64,000 bases of DNA from Peribacillus folii. GTDB lineage: Bacteria; Bacillota; Bacilli; Bacillales; DSM-1321. Made by a program: the position numbers and the translations under genes. This document shows positions 42,105-50,836 of this stretch, piece after piece; within the stretch, counting starts at the first letter, position 1; each line of letters opens with the position of its first letter. The stretch lies in assembly GCF_030271255.1 (NCBI RefSeq), contig NZ_JASJOM010000003.1, positions 186,001 through 250,000 on the forward strand, given 5' to 3'. The notes below the pieces were generated by a model. That model worked only from the letters and a program-made list of their open reading frames with translations, did no database searches and was not told where the DNA came from.

Positions 42105-43443
42105 AAAGGGAGTACGTGAAATTGCTCTCGATATTTTGGAATCTGTAGAGAAAAACCAATCCTACAGTAACCTCTTACTGAACAACTTGATCAAAAAGCA
42201 TCAATTATCCGCTGTTGACAGCGGTTTGCTTACGGAAATAAGCTATGGAACGATACAGCGTAAGCTAACATTGGATTACTTTTTGAGTCCGTATATTAAA
42301 CAACCGAAAAAAACGCAAAGCTGGGTCATCAATTTGCTTAGGCTGTCTGTTTACCAAATGGTCTATCTAGATAAAGTTCCGGACCATGCGATCATTTTCG
42401 AGGCAGTTGAAATTTCCAAAAAACGCGGACATAAAGGTACATCCTCCATGGTTAATGGTGTGCTTCGCAACATCCAGAGAAATGGCGTTCCTTCGCTTGA
42501 GGCAATTAAAGATGATCTTGAACGGCTTTCCATCGAAGTGAGTCATCCAGTTTGGCTGATCAAACGCTGGGTGGAACAATTCGGTTACGATAAAACCAAG
42601 GAAATGTGCGAAGTGAACTTATCGGCACCGTTGCAGACGGGACGGGTCAATTTAAAGAAGATTTCTCGCAGTGAATTAATGAGCATATTAAGGGAAGAAG
42701 GATATGACGTCGAAGCAAGTGAAGTCGTCCCCGAGGCCATCATCAGTTATAAAGGCAATCTTGCCCATTCAGAAAGTTATAAATTGGGGTACTTATCGAT
42801 TCAAGATGAAAGCTCAATGCTTGTTGCCCATGCGCTGGGAGCTAATGATAATGATGCCGTTCTCGATTGCTGTGCTGCTCCTGGAGGTAAAACGACCCAT
42901 ATCGCAGAAGGTCTGACGACAGGACAGGTATATGCGCTTGATCTCCATGAACATAAGGTCAAGCTCATTAAAGAGCAGGCTGAGAGGCTGAAGCTGAGGA
43001 GCAACATCAAGACCATGGCACTCGATAGCAGGAAAGTCCAGGAACATTTCAACAAAGAAGGGTTTGACCGGGTCTTGATCGATGCGCCATGTTCAGGATT
43101 GGGAGTCATGCGCCGGAAGCCTGATGTAAAGTATACAAAAACAAAAGATGATATAATGAAGCTCTCAAGTATTCAAAAGCAATTATTGGAAGCTGCTGCA
43201 CCGCTTGTAAAGCAAGGCGGACGGTTAGTATATAGTACATGCACGGTCGACATGGAAGAAAATGACCAAGTGGCCATGGCGTTTTTGAAAGACCACCCGG
43301 ATTTTGAGAGCGACCCATCCCTGTCCGAAAGAATGCCCGAAAGCGTTCAGCCGTTTATCGAGGGCAATACGCTGCAAGTTTTTCCGCAATATTTTAGCAG
43401 TGATGGATTCTTTATTGCGAGTTTTAGAAAGAAGGTGCTGTAA
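42091..43443 (+). CDS. rsmB: 16S rRNA m5C967 methyltransferase RsmB
   Basis: SAM-dependent rRNA methyltransferase. The N-terminal NusB-like RNA-binding domain (about 1-150) is followed by a Rossmann domain with [18 protein letters not shown] (SAM), [15 protein letters not shown] and the catalytic [12 protein letters not shown]. Length is 450. It overlaps fmt, and its stop shares a base with the rlmN ATG. Confidence 0.96.
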   Translation: MKQTKKGVREIALDILESVEKNQSYSNLLLNNLIKKHQLSAVDSGLLTEISYGTIQRKLTLDYFLSPYIKQPKKTQSWVINLLRLSVYQMVYLDKVPDHAIIFEAVEISKKRGHKGTSSMVNGVLRNIQRNGVPSLEAIKDDLERLSIEVSHPVWLIKRWVEQFGYDKTKEMCEVNLSAPLQTGRVNLKKISRSELMSILREEGYDVEASEVVPEAIISYKGNLAHSESYKLGYLSIQDESSMLVAHALGANDNDAVLDCCAAPGGKTTHIAEGLTTGQVYALDLHEHKVKLIKEQAERLKLRSNIKTMALDSRKVQEHFNKEGFDRVLIDAPCSGLGVMRRKPDVKYTKTKDDIMKLSSIQKQLLEAAAPLVKQGGRLVYSTCTVDMEENDQVAMAFLKDHPDFESDPSLSERMPESVQPFIEGNTLQVFPQYFSSDGFFIASFRKKVL

Positions 43444-44537
43444 TGGCAGAAATAACTAAATCATCCAGAGTAAGAAAAGACACAACGCCAGAAAAACCAT
43501 CCATCTATTCACTGGAACTTCACCAAATTAAAGAATGGATCATTCGAAATGGCGAGAAGGCTTTTCGGGCCGATCAAGTTTACGATTGGCTATATAAAAA
43601 GCGGGTCTCCAGCTTTGAAGATATGTCCAACCTTTCAAAATCTTTACGCGATAAACTGGAATCACATTTCACATTCACTACGTTGAAAACGCTGATTCAG
43701 CAAACGTCAAATGATGGAACGATGAAGTTTTTATTTGAACTTCATGATGGATATTCGATTGAAACCGTGTTGATGCGCCATGAATATGGAAATTCCATTT
43801 GCGTGACAACACAGGTTGGTTGTAGAATTGGTTGTACCTTCTGTGCATCGACATTAGGTGGATTGAAGCGGAATCTTGAAGCAGGCGAAATAGTTGCACA
43901 GGTCGTTAAAGTCCAGCAAGCACTTGATGAAGTGGAGGAACGTGTCAGCTCCGTCGTCATCATGGGGATTGGGGAGCCGTTCGACAACTACGATAATATG
44001 ATGTCATTCTTGAAGAATATAAATCATGAAAAAGGCTTGAATATCGGAGCCCGTCATATTACCGTCTCCACAAGCGGGATCATTCCAAAAATCTACAAAT
44101 TTGCAGAGGAGAGCATGCAAATCAACTTTGCTGTTTCACTTCATGCACCGAACACGGAATTGAGAAGTAAATTGATGCCGATCAACAAGGCCTACAAACT
44201 ACCTGACTTGATCGAAGCCATCAAATACTATACAGAAAAAACAGGACGTCGTGTAAGTTTTGAATATGGACTATTCGGCGGCGAAAACGATACAGTCGAA
44301 CACGCCGAAGAATTAGCCAGTTTGATAAGCGGGATAAAATGCCATGTCAATCTTATACCGGTTAATTATGTACCGGAACGCAACTATGTACGTACACCTC
44401 GGGATCAGATTTTTGAGTTTGAAAAAACATTGAAAAAGCGCGGTATCAATGTGACGATCCGAAGGGAACAAGGCAGTGATATCGACGCAGCCTGCGGCCA
44501 GCTTCGGGCCAAGGAGCGCAAAGAAGAGACGAGGTGA
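43443..44537 (+). CDS. rlmN: Radical-SAM 23S rRNA m2A2503 methyltransferase RlmN
   Basis: Dual-specificity enzyme methylating A2503 of 23S rRNA and A37 of some tRNAs. The radical-SAM cluster motif is [11 protein letters not shown] (CxxxCxxC, about residues 123-131); [11 protein letters not shown] and [11 protein letters not shown] near the C-terminus (second catalytic Cys) fit RlmN. It has no Cfr-specific features that I can identify, and the synteny (rsmB-rlmN-prpC) supports RlmN. Length is 364. Confidence 0.96.
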   Translation: MAEITKSSRVRKDTTPEKPSIYSLELHQIKEWIIRNGEKAFRADQVYDWLYKKRVSSFEDMSNLSKSLRDKLESHFTFTTLKTLIQQTSNDGTMKFLFELHDGYSIETVLMRHEYGNSICVTTQVGCRIGCTFCASTLGGLKRNLEAGEIVAQVVKVQQALDEVEERVSSVVIMGIGEPFDNYDNMMSFLKNINHEKGLNIGARHITVSTSGIIPKIYKFAEESMQINFAVSLHAPNTELRSKLMPINKAYKLPDLIEAIKYYTEKTGRRVSFEYGLFGGENDTVEHAEELASLISGIKCHVNLIPVNYVPERNYVRTPRDQIFEFEKTLKKRGINVTIRREQGSDIDAACGQLRAKERKEETR

Positions 44538-44542
44538 CCCTA

Positions 44543-45292
44543 TTGAGGGCGATATTTAAAACAGACCGTGGTAAAGTCCGGCAGCATAATGAAGATAATG
44601 GCGGAATCTTTAAAAACTCGGAGGGCGTTCGCCTTGCCATCGTTGCAGATGGCATGGGCGGCCACCGTGCCGGTGATGTAGCAAGTGCGATGACGATTGA
44701 GCTTTTGGAAAAAGGCTGGGAGGCATCCAGTGGAATTGAAACGGCAAATGATGCCGAGGAGTGGCTAAAACAGCACATCGTCCTCGTCAATCATTCGCTT
44801 TTTGAATATGCAGAGGCACATACGGAATGTAAAGGGATGGGAACCACCGTTGTTGCTGCTATATGCACTGACAAGTTTGCAACGATTGCCAATATTGGGG
44901 ACAGTCGATGTTATCTGTATAATGAGAGTGGCTTTAAGCAGGTTACGGAAGATCATTCACTTGTTAATGAATTGGTCCGCTCCGGGCAGATCTCGAAAGA
45001 AGATGCCGAGAACCATCCACGAAAAAATGTTTTATTGCGAGCCTTGGGTACAGAAATGCAAGTTGAAATGGACATCACTACGGTCATTTTTGAAGAAAGT
45101 GATTTATTGTTGCTTTGTTCGGATGGCTTGACGAATAAAGTGAGTGAACAGGAGCTTGAAGTAACGATTACAAATGGGCAGTCTCTTGAGGAAAAGGCAA
45201 ATTCATTAATTGATAAGGCCAATCACTACGGTGGGGAAGATAATATCACCCTTGTGCTTGTTCAATTTACTGATGAAAGCGAAAGCAGGTGA
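44543..45292 (+). CDS. prpC: PP2C-type protein phosphatase PrpC
   Basis: Manganese-dependent Ser/Thr phosphatase that reverses PrkC phosphorylation. Metal-binding motifs are RQHNEDNGG, VADGMGGHRAGD, IGDSRCYL and LCSDGLTNKV with GGEDNIT near the end. Start choice: the frame opens at GTG 44534, overlapping the rlmN stop, but TTG 44543 follows AGGTGA by 5 bp and gives MRAIFKTDRGKVRQHNED, closest to the family (249 residues). prkC begins 5 bp later. Confidence 0.94.
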   Translation: MRAIFKTDRGKVRQHNEDNGGIFKNSEGVRLAIVADGMGGHRAGDVASAMTIELLEKGWEASSGIETANDAEEWLKQHIVLVNHSLFEYAEAHTECKGMGTTVVAAICTDKFATIANIGDSRCYLYNESGFKQVTEDHSLVNELVRSGQISKEDAENHPRKNVLLRALGTEMQVEMDITTVIFEESDLLLLCSDGLTNKVSEQELEVTITNGQSLEEKANSLIDKANHYGGEDNITLVLVQFTDESESR

Positions 45293-45297
45293 ATTGA

Positions 45298-47322
45298 ATG
45301 CTGATTGGCAGAAGAATCAACGGCCGTTATAAACTGATTGAAATGGTCGGTGGCGGCGGTATGGCGAATGTTTACCTTGCTAGGGATATGATTTTGGATA
45401 GGGATGTTGCCTTGAAGATCCTTCGCATGGACTTCAACAATGACGAAGAGTTCATCAAGCGCTTCAACCGGGAAGCTCAATCGGCAACCAGTTTGGCCCA
45501 CCCCAATATCGTGAGTATTTATGATGTTGGCGAAGAAGATGCCATCTATTATATCGTCATGGAGTATGTGGACGGTTTCACACTTAAGCAATACATACAA
45601 AAATATTACCCGATCCCAGTCGAAAAAGCCTTGGACATCATGAGGCAAATCACGGCAGCAATTTCCCATGCCCACCATAATGGGATCATCCATCGTGACA
45701 TCAAGCCACAGAACATATTGATCGATAAAGATGGAACCGTCAAAATAACGGATTTTGGGATCGCCTTGGCCTTGAGTGCAACTAACATCACTCAGACGAA
45801 CGCCGTCTTGGGATCCGTCCATTACCTATCTCCGGAACAGGCAAGGGGCGGAATGGCCAATAAGAAATCGGATATTTATTCCCTTGGCATCGTCATGTTT
45901 GAATTGCTGACGGGCAGATTGCCTTTCTCGGGAGAATCAGCCGTGTCGATAGCGCTTAAGCATCTACAATCGGAAACCCCTTCGCCAAAACGGTGGAACC
46001 CGGAAATACCTCAGAGTGTAGAAAACATAATTTTGAGAGCGACAGCGAAAGATTCATATTACCGGTATGAAAGCGTAGATTCGATGGAAGAGGACATTCG
46101 TACGTCGTTGAATCCCGAACGATCAAATGAGCAGCCCTTCACAATACCGGAAGATCATGATGCAACGAAGGCGATCCCCATCATTACGGATGATCAGCTT
46201 CCCAGCATTGATGAGACGATCATAAGAGGCCCGGAAAAAAACACGGTAGTCTATGCGGACGAAGGTGAAGATGATTCCGAAGAAGTAGTGAAAGTGAACA
46301 AAAAACAAAAGAAACAGAAAAAACAAAAAAAGAAATCAAAACAAAAGGACAAAAAACGAAGGAGATTGCCAGCCATTTTGGTGACCATCTTTTTGGTCCT
46401 TGCGCTTCTTGCTGTCTTATCCGTCACGATAGGACCTTCCCTTTTAGGCTCAAAGGAAGTGACGATTCCTGACCTTAAAGGGAAGGAATTGGATGATGCC
46501 ATTACGGACTTGCTTAATCTGGATTTGGTCGTCGGCGAAACGATTGAGATCGAGGATGAAGAGGTTGAGCAAGGACTGGTGATCAAAACCAATCCGAAGG
46601 AAGGGAAAACCGTCAAGGCAGGTGCGAAAGTCGATATTTATCAAAGTGTGGGTAAAGAAACGATATCGCTTTCCAACTATGAAGGCAGGAATTACTCGGA
46701 TATAAAATCCTTGCTTGATAATATGGAATTCAAAAACACGCTCGTGACCTACAAATATGATGAAAGTGCACCAGGTACGATCATAGATCAGACACCATCT
46801 GGCGCCACTGAAATCGTCCCCTCGGAAACGGAACTTGCGTTAACGGTCAGCAAAGGAGAAGATTTATTGAGTCTGAAAAACCTTAAGGGGTTCAATGAAG
46901 CTGGCCTAAATGATTATTCCAATGAAAGTGGGATAAAGATCGATGTGGAAGAAGAGGTATATGATGATTCCGTCGACAAGGGGCTGGTCATTTCCCAATC
47001 GCCTGAACCGGGTACAAAGGTGGAAAAAGGGAGTACCGTGAAAGTCGTCGTCTCAAAAGGGAAAGAAGAGATCCCTCCCAAGACCGTAACGGAGGAGATC
47101 AAGATCGAATATGATCCAATCGAGCCTGACAAAGCGCAAAAAATTCAAATTTTCATTGAGGATATCAACAATAGCATGACGGAGCCCAAGGAATCATTTT
47201 TTATCGTGGAAGATGCCAAGCGAACGATTGATTTGACGGTTTCGCCAGATAAAAAAGCAGGCTATAAAGTCATGAGGGACAACCAGGTCATCATCGACAA
47301 AACCGTCTCTTATCCCGACTAA
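45298..47322 (+). CDS. prkC: PASTA-domain Ser/Thr kinase PrkC
   Basis: Membrane kinase that senses muropeptides and controls germination and wall metabolism. The kinase domain has catalytic Lys40 (VALKIL) and Asp134 (HRDIKPQNI), then DFGIALA. A Lys-rich juxtamembrane stretch (about 331-357) precedes one membrane helix (about 358-384) and three extracellular PASTA repeats (from VTIPDLKGKELDDA), ending in an extra beta-rich domain. Its 674 residues exceed B. subtilis PrkC (648). It is paired with its phosphatase gene prpC. Confidence 0.97.
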   Translation: MLIGRRINGRYKLIEMVGGGGMANVYLARDMILDRDVALKILRMDFNNDEEFIKRFNREAQSATSLAHPNIVSIYDVGEEDAIYYIVMEYVDGFTLKQYIQKYYPIPVEKALDIMRQITAAISHAHHNGIIHRDIKPQNILIDKDGTVKITDFGIALALSATNITQTNAVLGSVHYLSPEQARGGMANKKSDIYSLGIVMFELLTGRLPFSGESAVSIALKHLQSETPSPKRWNPEIPQSVENIILRATAKDSYYRYESVDSMEEDIRTSLNPERSNEQPFTIPEDHDATKAIPIITDDQLPSIDETIIRGPEKNTVVYADEGEDDSEEVVKVNKKQKKQKKQKKKSKQKDKKRRRLPAILVTIFLVLALLAVLSVTIGPSLLGSKEVTIPDLKGKELDDAITDLLNLDLVVGETIEIEDEEVEQGLVIKTNPKEGKTVKAGAKVDIYQSVGKETISLSNYEGRNYSDIKSLLDNMEFKNTLVTYKYDESAPGTIIDQTPSGATEIVPSETELALTVSKGEDLLSLKNLKGFNEAGLNDYSNESGIKIDVEEEVYDDSVDKGLVISQSPEPGTKVEKGSTVKVVVSKGKEEIPPKTVTEEIKIEYDPIEPDKAQKIQIFIEDINNSMTEPKESFFIVEDAKRTIDLTVSPDKKAGYKVMRDNQVIIDKTVSYPD

Positions 47323-47345
47323 ATATAATAATTAGGAGTGTGGCT

Positions 47346-48227
47346 ATGCCCGAAGGAAAAATTATTAAAGCACTAAGCGGATTTTATTATGTGCTTGATG
47401 GGGAAGAAGTTTTTCAATGCCGCGGACGGGGCGTATTCAGGAAAAATAAAGTGACGCCGCTCGTTGGTGATGATGTGGTGTTCCAAGCTGAAAACAAAAC
47501 GGATGGGACCGTCACTGAAATAAAACCGCGGAAGAACGAATTGATCCGTCCGCAAATTTCAAATGTGGACCAAGCGATCCTCGTCTTTTCAGCAGTTGAA
47601 CCTGACTTTAGTCCGGCGCTGCTTGATCGTTTTCTCGTATTGATTGAAGATAACGAAATTGAGCCCATTATCGTCGTGACGAAACTAGACTTGGTCACTT
47701 CTGAAAGCCGGACGAAATTGACCGATTACATCAGAGATTATCGCAAACTTGGATATACGGTATTGGAAACATCCTCGGTAACCACAGGGGGCATTGAAGA
47801 ACTTGTTCCTTATCTGGAAGGGAAAACGAGTGTATTTGCCGGTCAGTCAGGAGTTGGGAAATCCTCTTTGCTCAATGCAATCAACCCTGAGCTGGCTCTA
47901 AAGACGGATGACATATCTTCACACCTGGGCCGGGGAAAACATACTACGCGTCATGTTGAATTGATTCATATTGGCTCCGGACTTGTCGCGGATACGCCTG
48001 GTTTCAGTTCACTTGAGTTCATGGAAATGGAAGCTGAACGATTATCCTACTGTTTCCCCGAAATGCATAAGCATGGAGAGGAATGTAAATTCAGGGCTTG
48101 TTTGCATGACAAGGAACCCAAGTGTGCCGTGAAGGAAGCGGTCGCATCGGGGGAAATTCCGCAATATCGGTATGAACATTATATGCAATTCCTGGAAGAA
48201 ATTAGAGATAGAAAGCCGAGGTATTGA
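47346..48227 (+). CDS. rsgA: Ribosome-assembly GTPase RsgA (YloQ/CpgA)
   Basis: Circularly permuted GTPase maturing the 30S subunit. An OB fold (MPEGKIIKALSGFYYVLDG) is followed by G4 VTKLDL, then G1 GQSGVGKSSLLNAI and G3 DTPGFSS, and a zinc knuckle CKFRACLHDKEPKCAV. The frame opens at GTG 47340, but ATG 47346, 7 bp after AGGAG, gives the conserved N-terminus (293 residues). It follows prkC by 23 bp. Confidence 0.96.
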   Translation: MPEGKIIKALSGFYYVLDGEEVFQCRGRGVFRKNKVTPLVGDDVVFQAENKTDGTVTEIKPRKNELIRPQISNVDQAILVFSAVEPDFSPALLDRFLVLIEDNEIEPIIVVTKLDLVTSESRTKLTDYIRDYRKLGYTVLETSSVTTGGIEELVPYLEGKTSVFAGQSGVGKSSLLNAINPELALKTDDISSHLGRGKHTTRHVELIHIGSGLVADTPGFSSLEFMEMEAERLSYCFPEMHKHGEECKFRACLHDKEPKCAVKEAVASGEIPQYRYEHYMQFLEEIRDRKPRY

Positions 48228-48228
48228 A

Positions 48229-48876
48229 ATGGTTAAAATAGCACCTTCAATTTTATCAGCTAACTTTGCAAAATTGGGAGAAGAAATACTTGATGTGGAA
48301 AGAGGAGGGGCCGATTTTATCCATGTGGATGTCATGGATGGGCAGTTTGTACCCAACATTACGATCGGACCATTAATAGTGGAGGCCATTCGGCCTGTGA
48401 CAAACCTTCCGCTTGACGTTCATCTCATGATCGAGCAACCCGACCGTTTTATCGAGGCGTTCGCAAAAGCGGGAGCCGACTATATAACGGTTCATGTAGA
48501 GGCCTGCACGCATCTTCATCGCACCATCCAGTTAATTAAGTCATTCAACGTCAAGGCAGGGGTGGTTCTTAACCCGGCCACGCCAGCTTCCTTGCTTCAA
48601 CCTATAATCGGAGATATTGATATGGTGCTGTTGATGACGGTCAATCCAGGCTTTGGCGGGCAAAAATTCATTACATCCGTTTTGCCGAAAATCGCTGAAG
48701 TGAAAGCGATGGCGGACATCCATAATCAGGATCTGGAAATAGAGATCGATGGCGGGGTCAATGAAGAAACGGCGAAGCTTTGTATTGAACAAGGGGCGAC
48801 GGTCCTAGTGGCCGGGTCAGCCATATATAATCAGGAAGATCGCCGTGCAGCGATTCAAAAGATTAGGGGAAATTAA
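48229..48876 (+). CDS. rpe: Ribulose-phosphate 3-epimerase
   Basis: Interconverts ribulose-5-P and xylulose-5-P in the pentose phosphate pathway. Barrel motifs are SILSANFAKLGEE, HVDVMDGQFVPNIT, DVHLMIEQPD, MTVNPGFGGQKF and EIDGGV. ATG 48229 lies 1 bp after the rsgA stop with GAGG 9 bp upstream (215 residues); an earlier in-frame start at 48172 would overlap rsgA without a ribosome binding site. A terminator follows. Confidence 0.96.
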   Translation: MVKIAPSILSANFAKLGEEILDVERGGADFIHVDVMDGQFVPNITIGPLIVEAIRPVTNLPLDVHLMIEQPDRFIEAFAKAGADYITVHVEACTHLHRTIQLIKSFNVKAGVVLNPATPASLLQPIIGDIDMVLLMTVNPGFGGQKFITSVLPKIAEVKAMADIHNQDLEIEIDGGVNEETAKLCIEQGATVLVAGSAIYNQEDRRAAIQKIRGN

Positions 48877-48879
48877 GAT

Positions 48880-48925
48880 AAAGCCGACATTATCAATACC
48901 AATGATAATGATCGGCTTTTTTTTA
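48880..48925 (+). terminator. Terminator after rpe
   Basis: AAGCCGACATTATCA and TGATAATGATCGGCTT pair around a short loop, followed by eight T. Confidence 0.92.
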
Positions 48926-48981
48926 AACAGTTACACAAATAAATCTCGTATAAGCATATACGTGAACAAGGGATGATGATC

Positions 48982-49635
48982 ATGATCATAAGTATAATGG
49001 CTGGCGGACCGCAATCGCTTTGGCCCGAATTGGCAAGTTACAAGGAAATGACCGATGTTTGGGTGGGGGTTGATAGGGGAGTATTGGCTTTGCTTGAAAG
49101 TGGGATCGAACCTCAATATGGCTTCGGGGATTTTGATTCGGTTTCGCAAGGAGAATACAAGGAAATTGTACAAAGGCTTCAGCATATAAACTTATATTCT
49201 TCCGAAAAGGATGAAACTGATTTGGAACTCGCCTTTAATTGGGCAATCAATCAAAAACCGAGTGAAATTCACATCCTTGGCGCCACTGGAGGAAGAATAG
49301 ATCATTTTCTTGGCAATATCCAGCTCCTCCAAAAGGAAAGCATCCTTCCCCTTCATGCCGATATGGATATATACATAGTTGATCGACAAAACCTTTTCAC
49401 GGTCAAGACGGCAGGCTCTTATGAGGTCCCTGCACTGGAGGATAAGAAGTATGTCTCATTCCTTCCAGTAACATCGGAAGTCACTGGCATCACGCTGAGA
49501 GGATTCAAATACCCGCTGAGGGATCGCAGCTTGGAGATAGGTTCGACGCTCTGCATCAGCAATGAACTAATTTCCGATTCTGGGAATGTTTCATTTAAGG
49601 AGGGCATATTAATGATGGTAAGAAGCAGAGATTAA
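48982..49635 (+). CDS. thiN: Thiamine pyrophosphokinase ThiN
   Basis: Transfers pyrophosphate from ATP to thiamine. Motifs MAGGPQSLWP, GVDRGVLALLESGIEPQYGFGDFDS, SEKDETDLELAF and GATGGRIDHFLGNIQLL are typical. Several in-frame starts exist; ATG 48982 lies about 9 bp after AAGGG and gives MIISIMAGGP (217 residues), while ATG 48973 abuts the Shine-Dalgarno sequence. It is preceded by the rpe terminator, so it has its own promoter, which I did not resolve. Confidence 0.93.
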   Translation: MIISIMAGGPQSLWPELASYKEMTDVWVGVDRGVLALLESGIEPQYGFGDFDSVSQGEYKEIVQRLQHINLYSSEKDETDLELAFNWAINQKPSEIHILGATGGRIDHFLGNIQLLQKESILPLHADMDIYIVDRQNLFTVKTAGSYEVPALEDKKYVSFLPVTSEVTGITLRGFKYPLRDRSLEIGSTLCISNELISDSGNVSFKEGILMMVRSRD

Positions 49636-49656
49636 AATTCATGCTTAAAGCAGATA

Positions 49657-49685
49657 CGGATATAACGCAGATCATCCTATATCCG
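49657..49685. repeat. Inverted repeat between thiN and spoVM
   Basis: CGGATATA (49657-49664) and TATATCCG (49678-49685) are perfect 8-bp arms around a 13-nt loop. No T-tract follows, so it is not a standard terminator. Role unknown. Confidence 0.45.
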
Positions 49686-49757
49686 CTTAAAAGCTTACGT
49701 TGTAATAGAAAAATTCCACTTCATCTTAATTTGTGGGATGCAAAGAGGAGGGGCATG

Positions 49758-49838
49758 ATGAAATTTTATACAATTAAATTGCCAAAAGTTCTGGGCAGTT
49801 TGGTAAGGGCTATGCTCGGAGCGTTTAAAAAGGGCTGA
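49758..49838 (+). CDS. spoVM: Stage V sporulation peptide SpoVM
   Basis: 26-residue amphipathic helix that recognises the convex forespore membrane and anchors the coat base SpoIVA. The translation MKFYTIKLPKVLGSLVRAML then GAFKKG differs from B. subtilis SpoVM at only a few positions and keeps Pro9, which B. subtilis SpoVM needs to find the forespore. GAGGAGGGG lies just upstream; an ATG at 49755 would add one Met. A longer in-frame extension back to 49641 is not supported. It is followed by a terminator and by rpmB on the other strand, the usual context. Confidence 0.96.
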   Translation: MKFYTIKLPKVLGSLVRAMLGAFKKG

Positions 49839-49853
49839 TACTTATTCTACATC

Positions 49854-49886
49854 ACACCTCTCGGATTTTAGGGAGGTGTTATTTTT
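49854..49886 (+). terminator. Terminator after spoVM
   Basis: ACACCTCTC and GGGAGGTGT form the stem (one mismatch), followed by TATTTTT. Confidence 0.85.
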
Positions 49887-49984
49887 CGGATTCCGGGGAT
49901 AATGAATGTGCGGCCGTCGATTAATGGGTGATGAATCTCTGGTGCGGATAAACCATCCCCATTAAATAGTCAGCCAATTCAAGT

Positions 49985-50009
49985 AAAAAGGCATCCTTAG
50001 AGGATGCCG
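49985..50009 (-). terminator. Terminator of rpmB
   Basis: On the - strand GGCATCC, loop TCTAA, GGATGCC and a TTTTT run lie just after the rpmB stop. Confidence 0.88.
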
Positions 50010-50014
50010 TAACA

Positions 50015-50203
50015 TTATACGCGTTCTACTTTGCCCGATTTAAGAGCTCTTGCAGAAACGTATACACGTTTAGGTTTACCGTCAACTAAAATACGTACTT
50101 TTTGAAGGTTAGCGCCCCATGTACGCTTGCTAGCGTTCATTGCGTGAGAGCGGCTGTTACCAGAACGAGTTCTTCTTCCAGTGATTACACATTTACGTGC
50201 CAT
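50015..50203 (-). CDS. rpmB: 50S ribosomal protein bL28
   Basis: 62-residue ribosomal protein with the standard sequence [20 protein letters not shown] then [20 protein letters not shown]. Only one cysteine is present, so it is not the four-Cys zinc-binding form. On the - strand a GGAGGG ribosome binding site lies upstream (50212-50217). It is divergent from yloU, as in B. subtilis. Confidence 0.98.
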   Translation of the reverse strand: MARKCVITGRRTRSGNSRSHAMNASKRTWGANLQKVRILVDGKPKRVYVSARALKSGKVERV

Positions 50204-50383
50204 GTTAAATTCCCTCCTAACTACACCAAGCTTAAGTTTTTAGAGTCATCTTAAGTCTTTGTAAAATACTTTAATAATTTATCATACCTACCGCGAGAAT
50301 GCAATACTTCAGTTAATTACTTTCAAGAAAATTACCTTGACATACATACTGTAAAATTGAATTATATTAAGTACCATAAGACA

Positions 50384-50412
50384 TTTACTTTTAAAACCTT
50401 ATACATTATAGT
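50384..50412 (+). promoter_or_regulatory. Promoter of yloU-fakA
   Basis: TTTACT (50384-50389), 17-bp spacer, TATAGT (50407-50412), 44 bp before the yloU start. A separate TTGACA at 50337-50342 lacks a well-spaced -10. The rpmB promoter should also lie in this 252-bp divergent gap but was not resolved. Confidence 0.65.
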
Positions 50413-50455
50413 AAAATGTCTTTAGTTGACTTGATTTTTGGGAGGGAAAAGAGAA

Positions 50456-50818
50456 ATGTCTATTGAATTACAAACGAAATATGGACAAATTGATATCTCT
50501 AATGATGTTATCGCAACTGTAGCAGGCGGAGCAGCAGTGGATTGCTACGGAATTATAGGAATGGCTTCCAAAAAACAATTTAAAGATGGCATTGCTGAAA
50601 TTTTAAGAAAAGAAAACTTTACTAAGGGTGTTATAGTCCGTCAAGAAGAGGAAGAAGTCCATATCGATATGTATATCATCGTAAGCTATGGAACAAAAAT
50701 CTCGGAAGTTGCTCATAACGTGCAATCGAAGGTAAAGTACACTCTGAACAAAACTGTAGGATTAGCGGTTGATTCCGTAAACATTTTTGTCCAGGGAGTT
50801 CGTGTGACGAACCCTTAA
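50456..50818 (+). CDS. yloU: Asp23/YloU-family protein
   Basis: 120-residue Asp23-family protein (DUF322): YGQIDISNDVIATVAGGAAV, VDMYIIV-type strand and SEVAHNVQSKVKYTLN. The family is linked to envelope stress but its biochemical role is not settled. The frame is open from TTG 50438; ATG 50456, 10 bp after GGGAGGG, gives MSIELQTKYGQID. It is followed by fakA after 18 bp. Confidence 0.92.
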   Translation: MSIELQTKYGQIDISNDVIATVAGGAAVDCYGIIGMASKKQFKDGIAEILRKENFTKGVIVRQEEEEVHIDMYIIVSYGTKISEVAHNVQSKVKYTLNKTVGLAVDSVNIFVQGVRVTNP

Positions 50819-50836
50819 GTATAGGAGGAAAGTTTA

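Noticed and set aside
49641..49838. 65-codon reading of spoVM with a long N-terminal extension
   Set aside because: The ribosome binding site and the conserved 26-residue SpoVM sequence place the start at 49758; the extension covers noncoding sequence with a palindrome.
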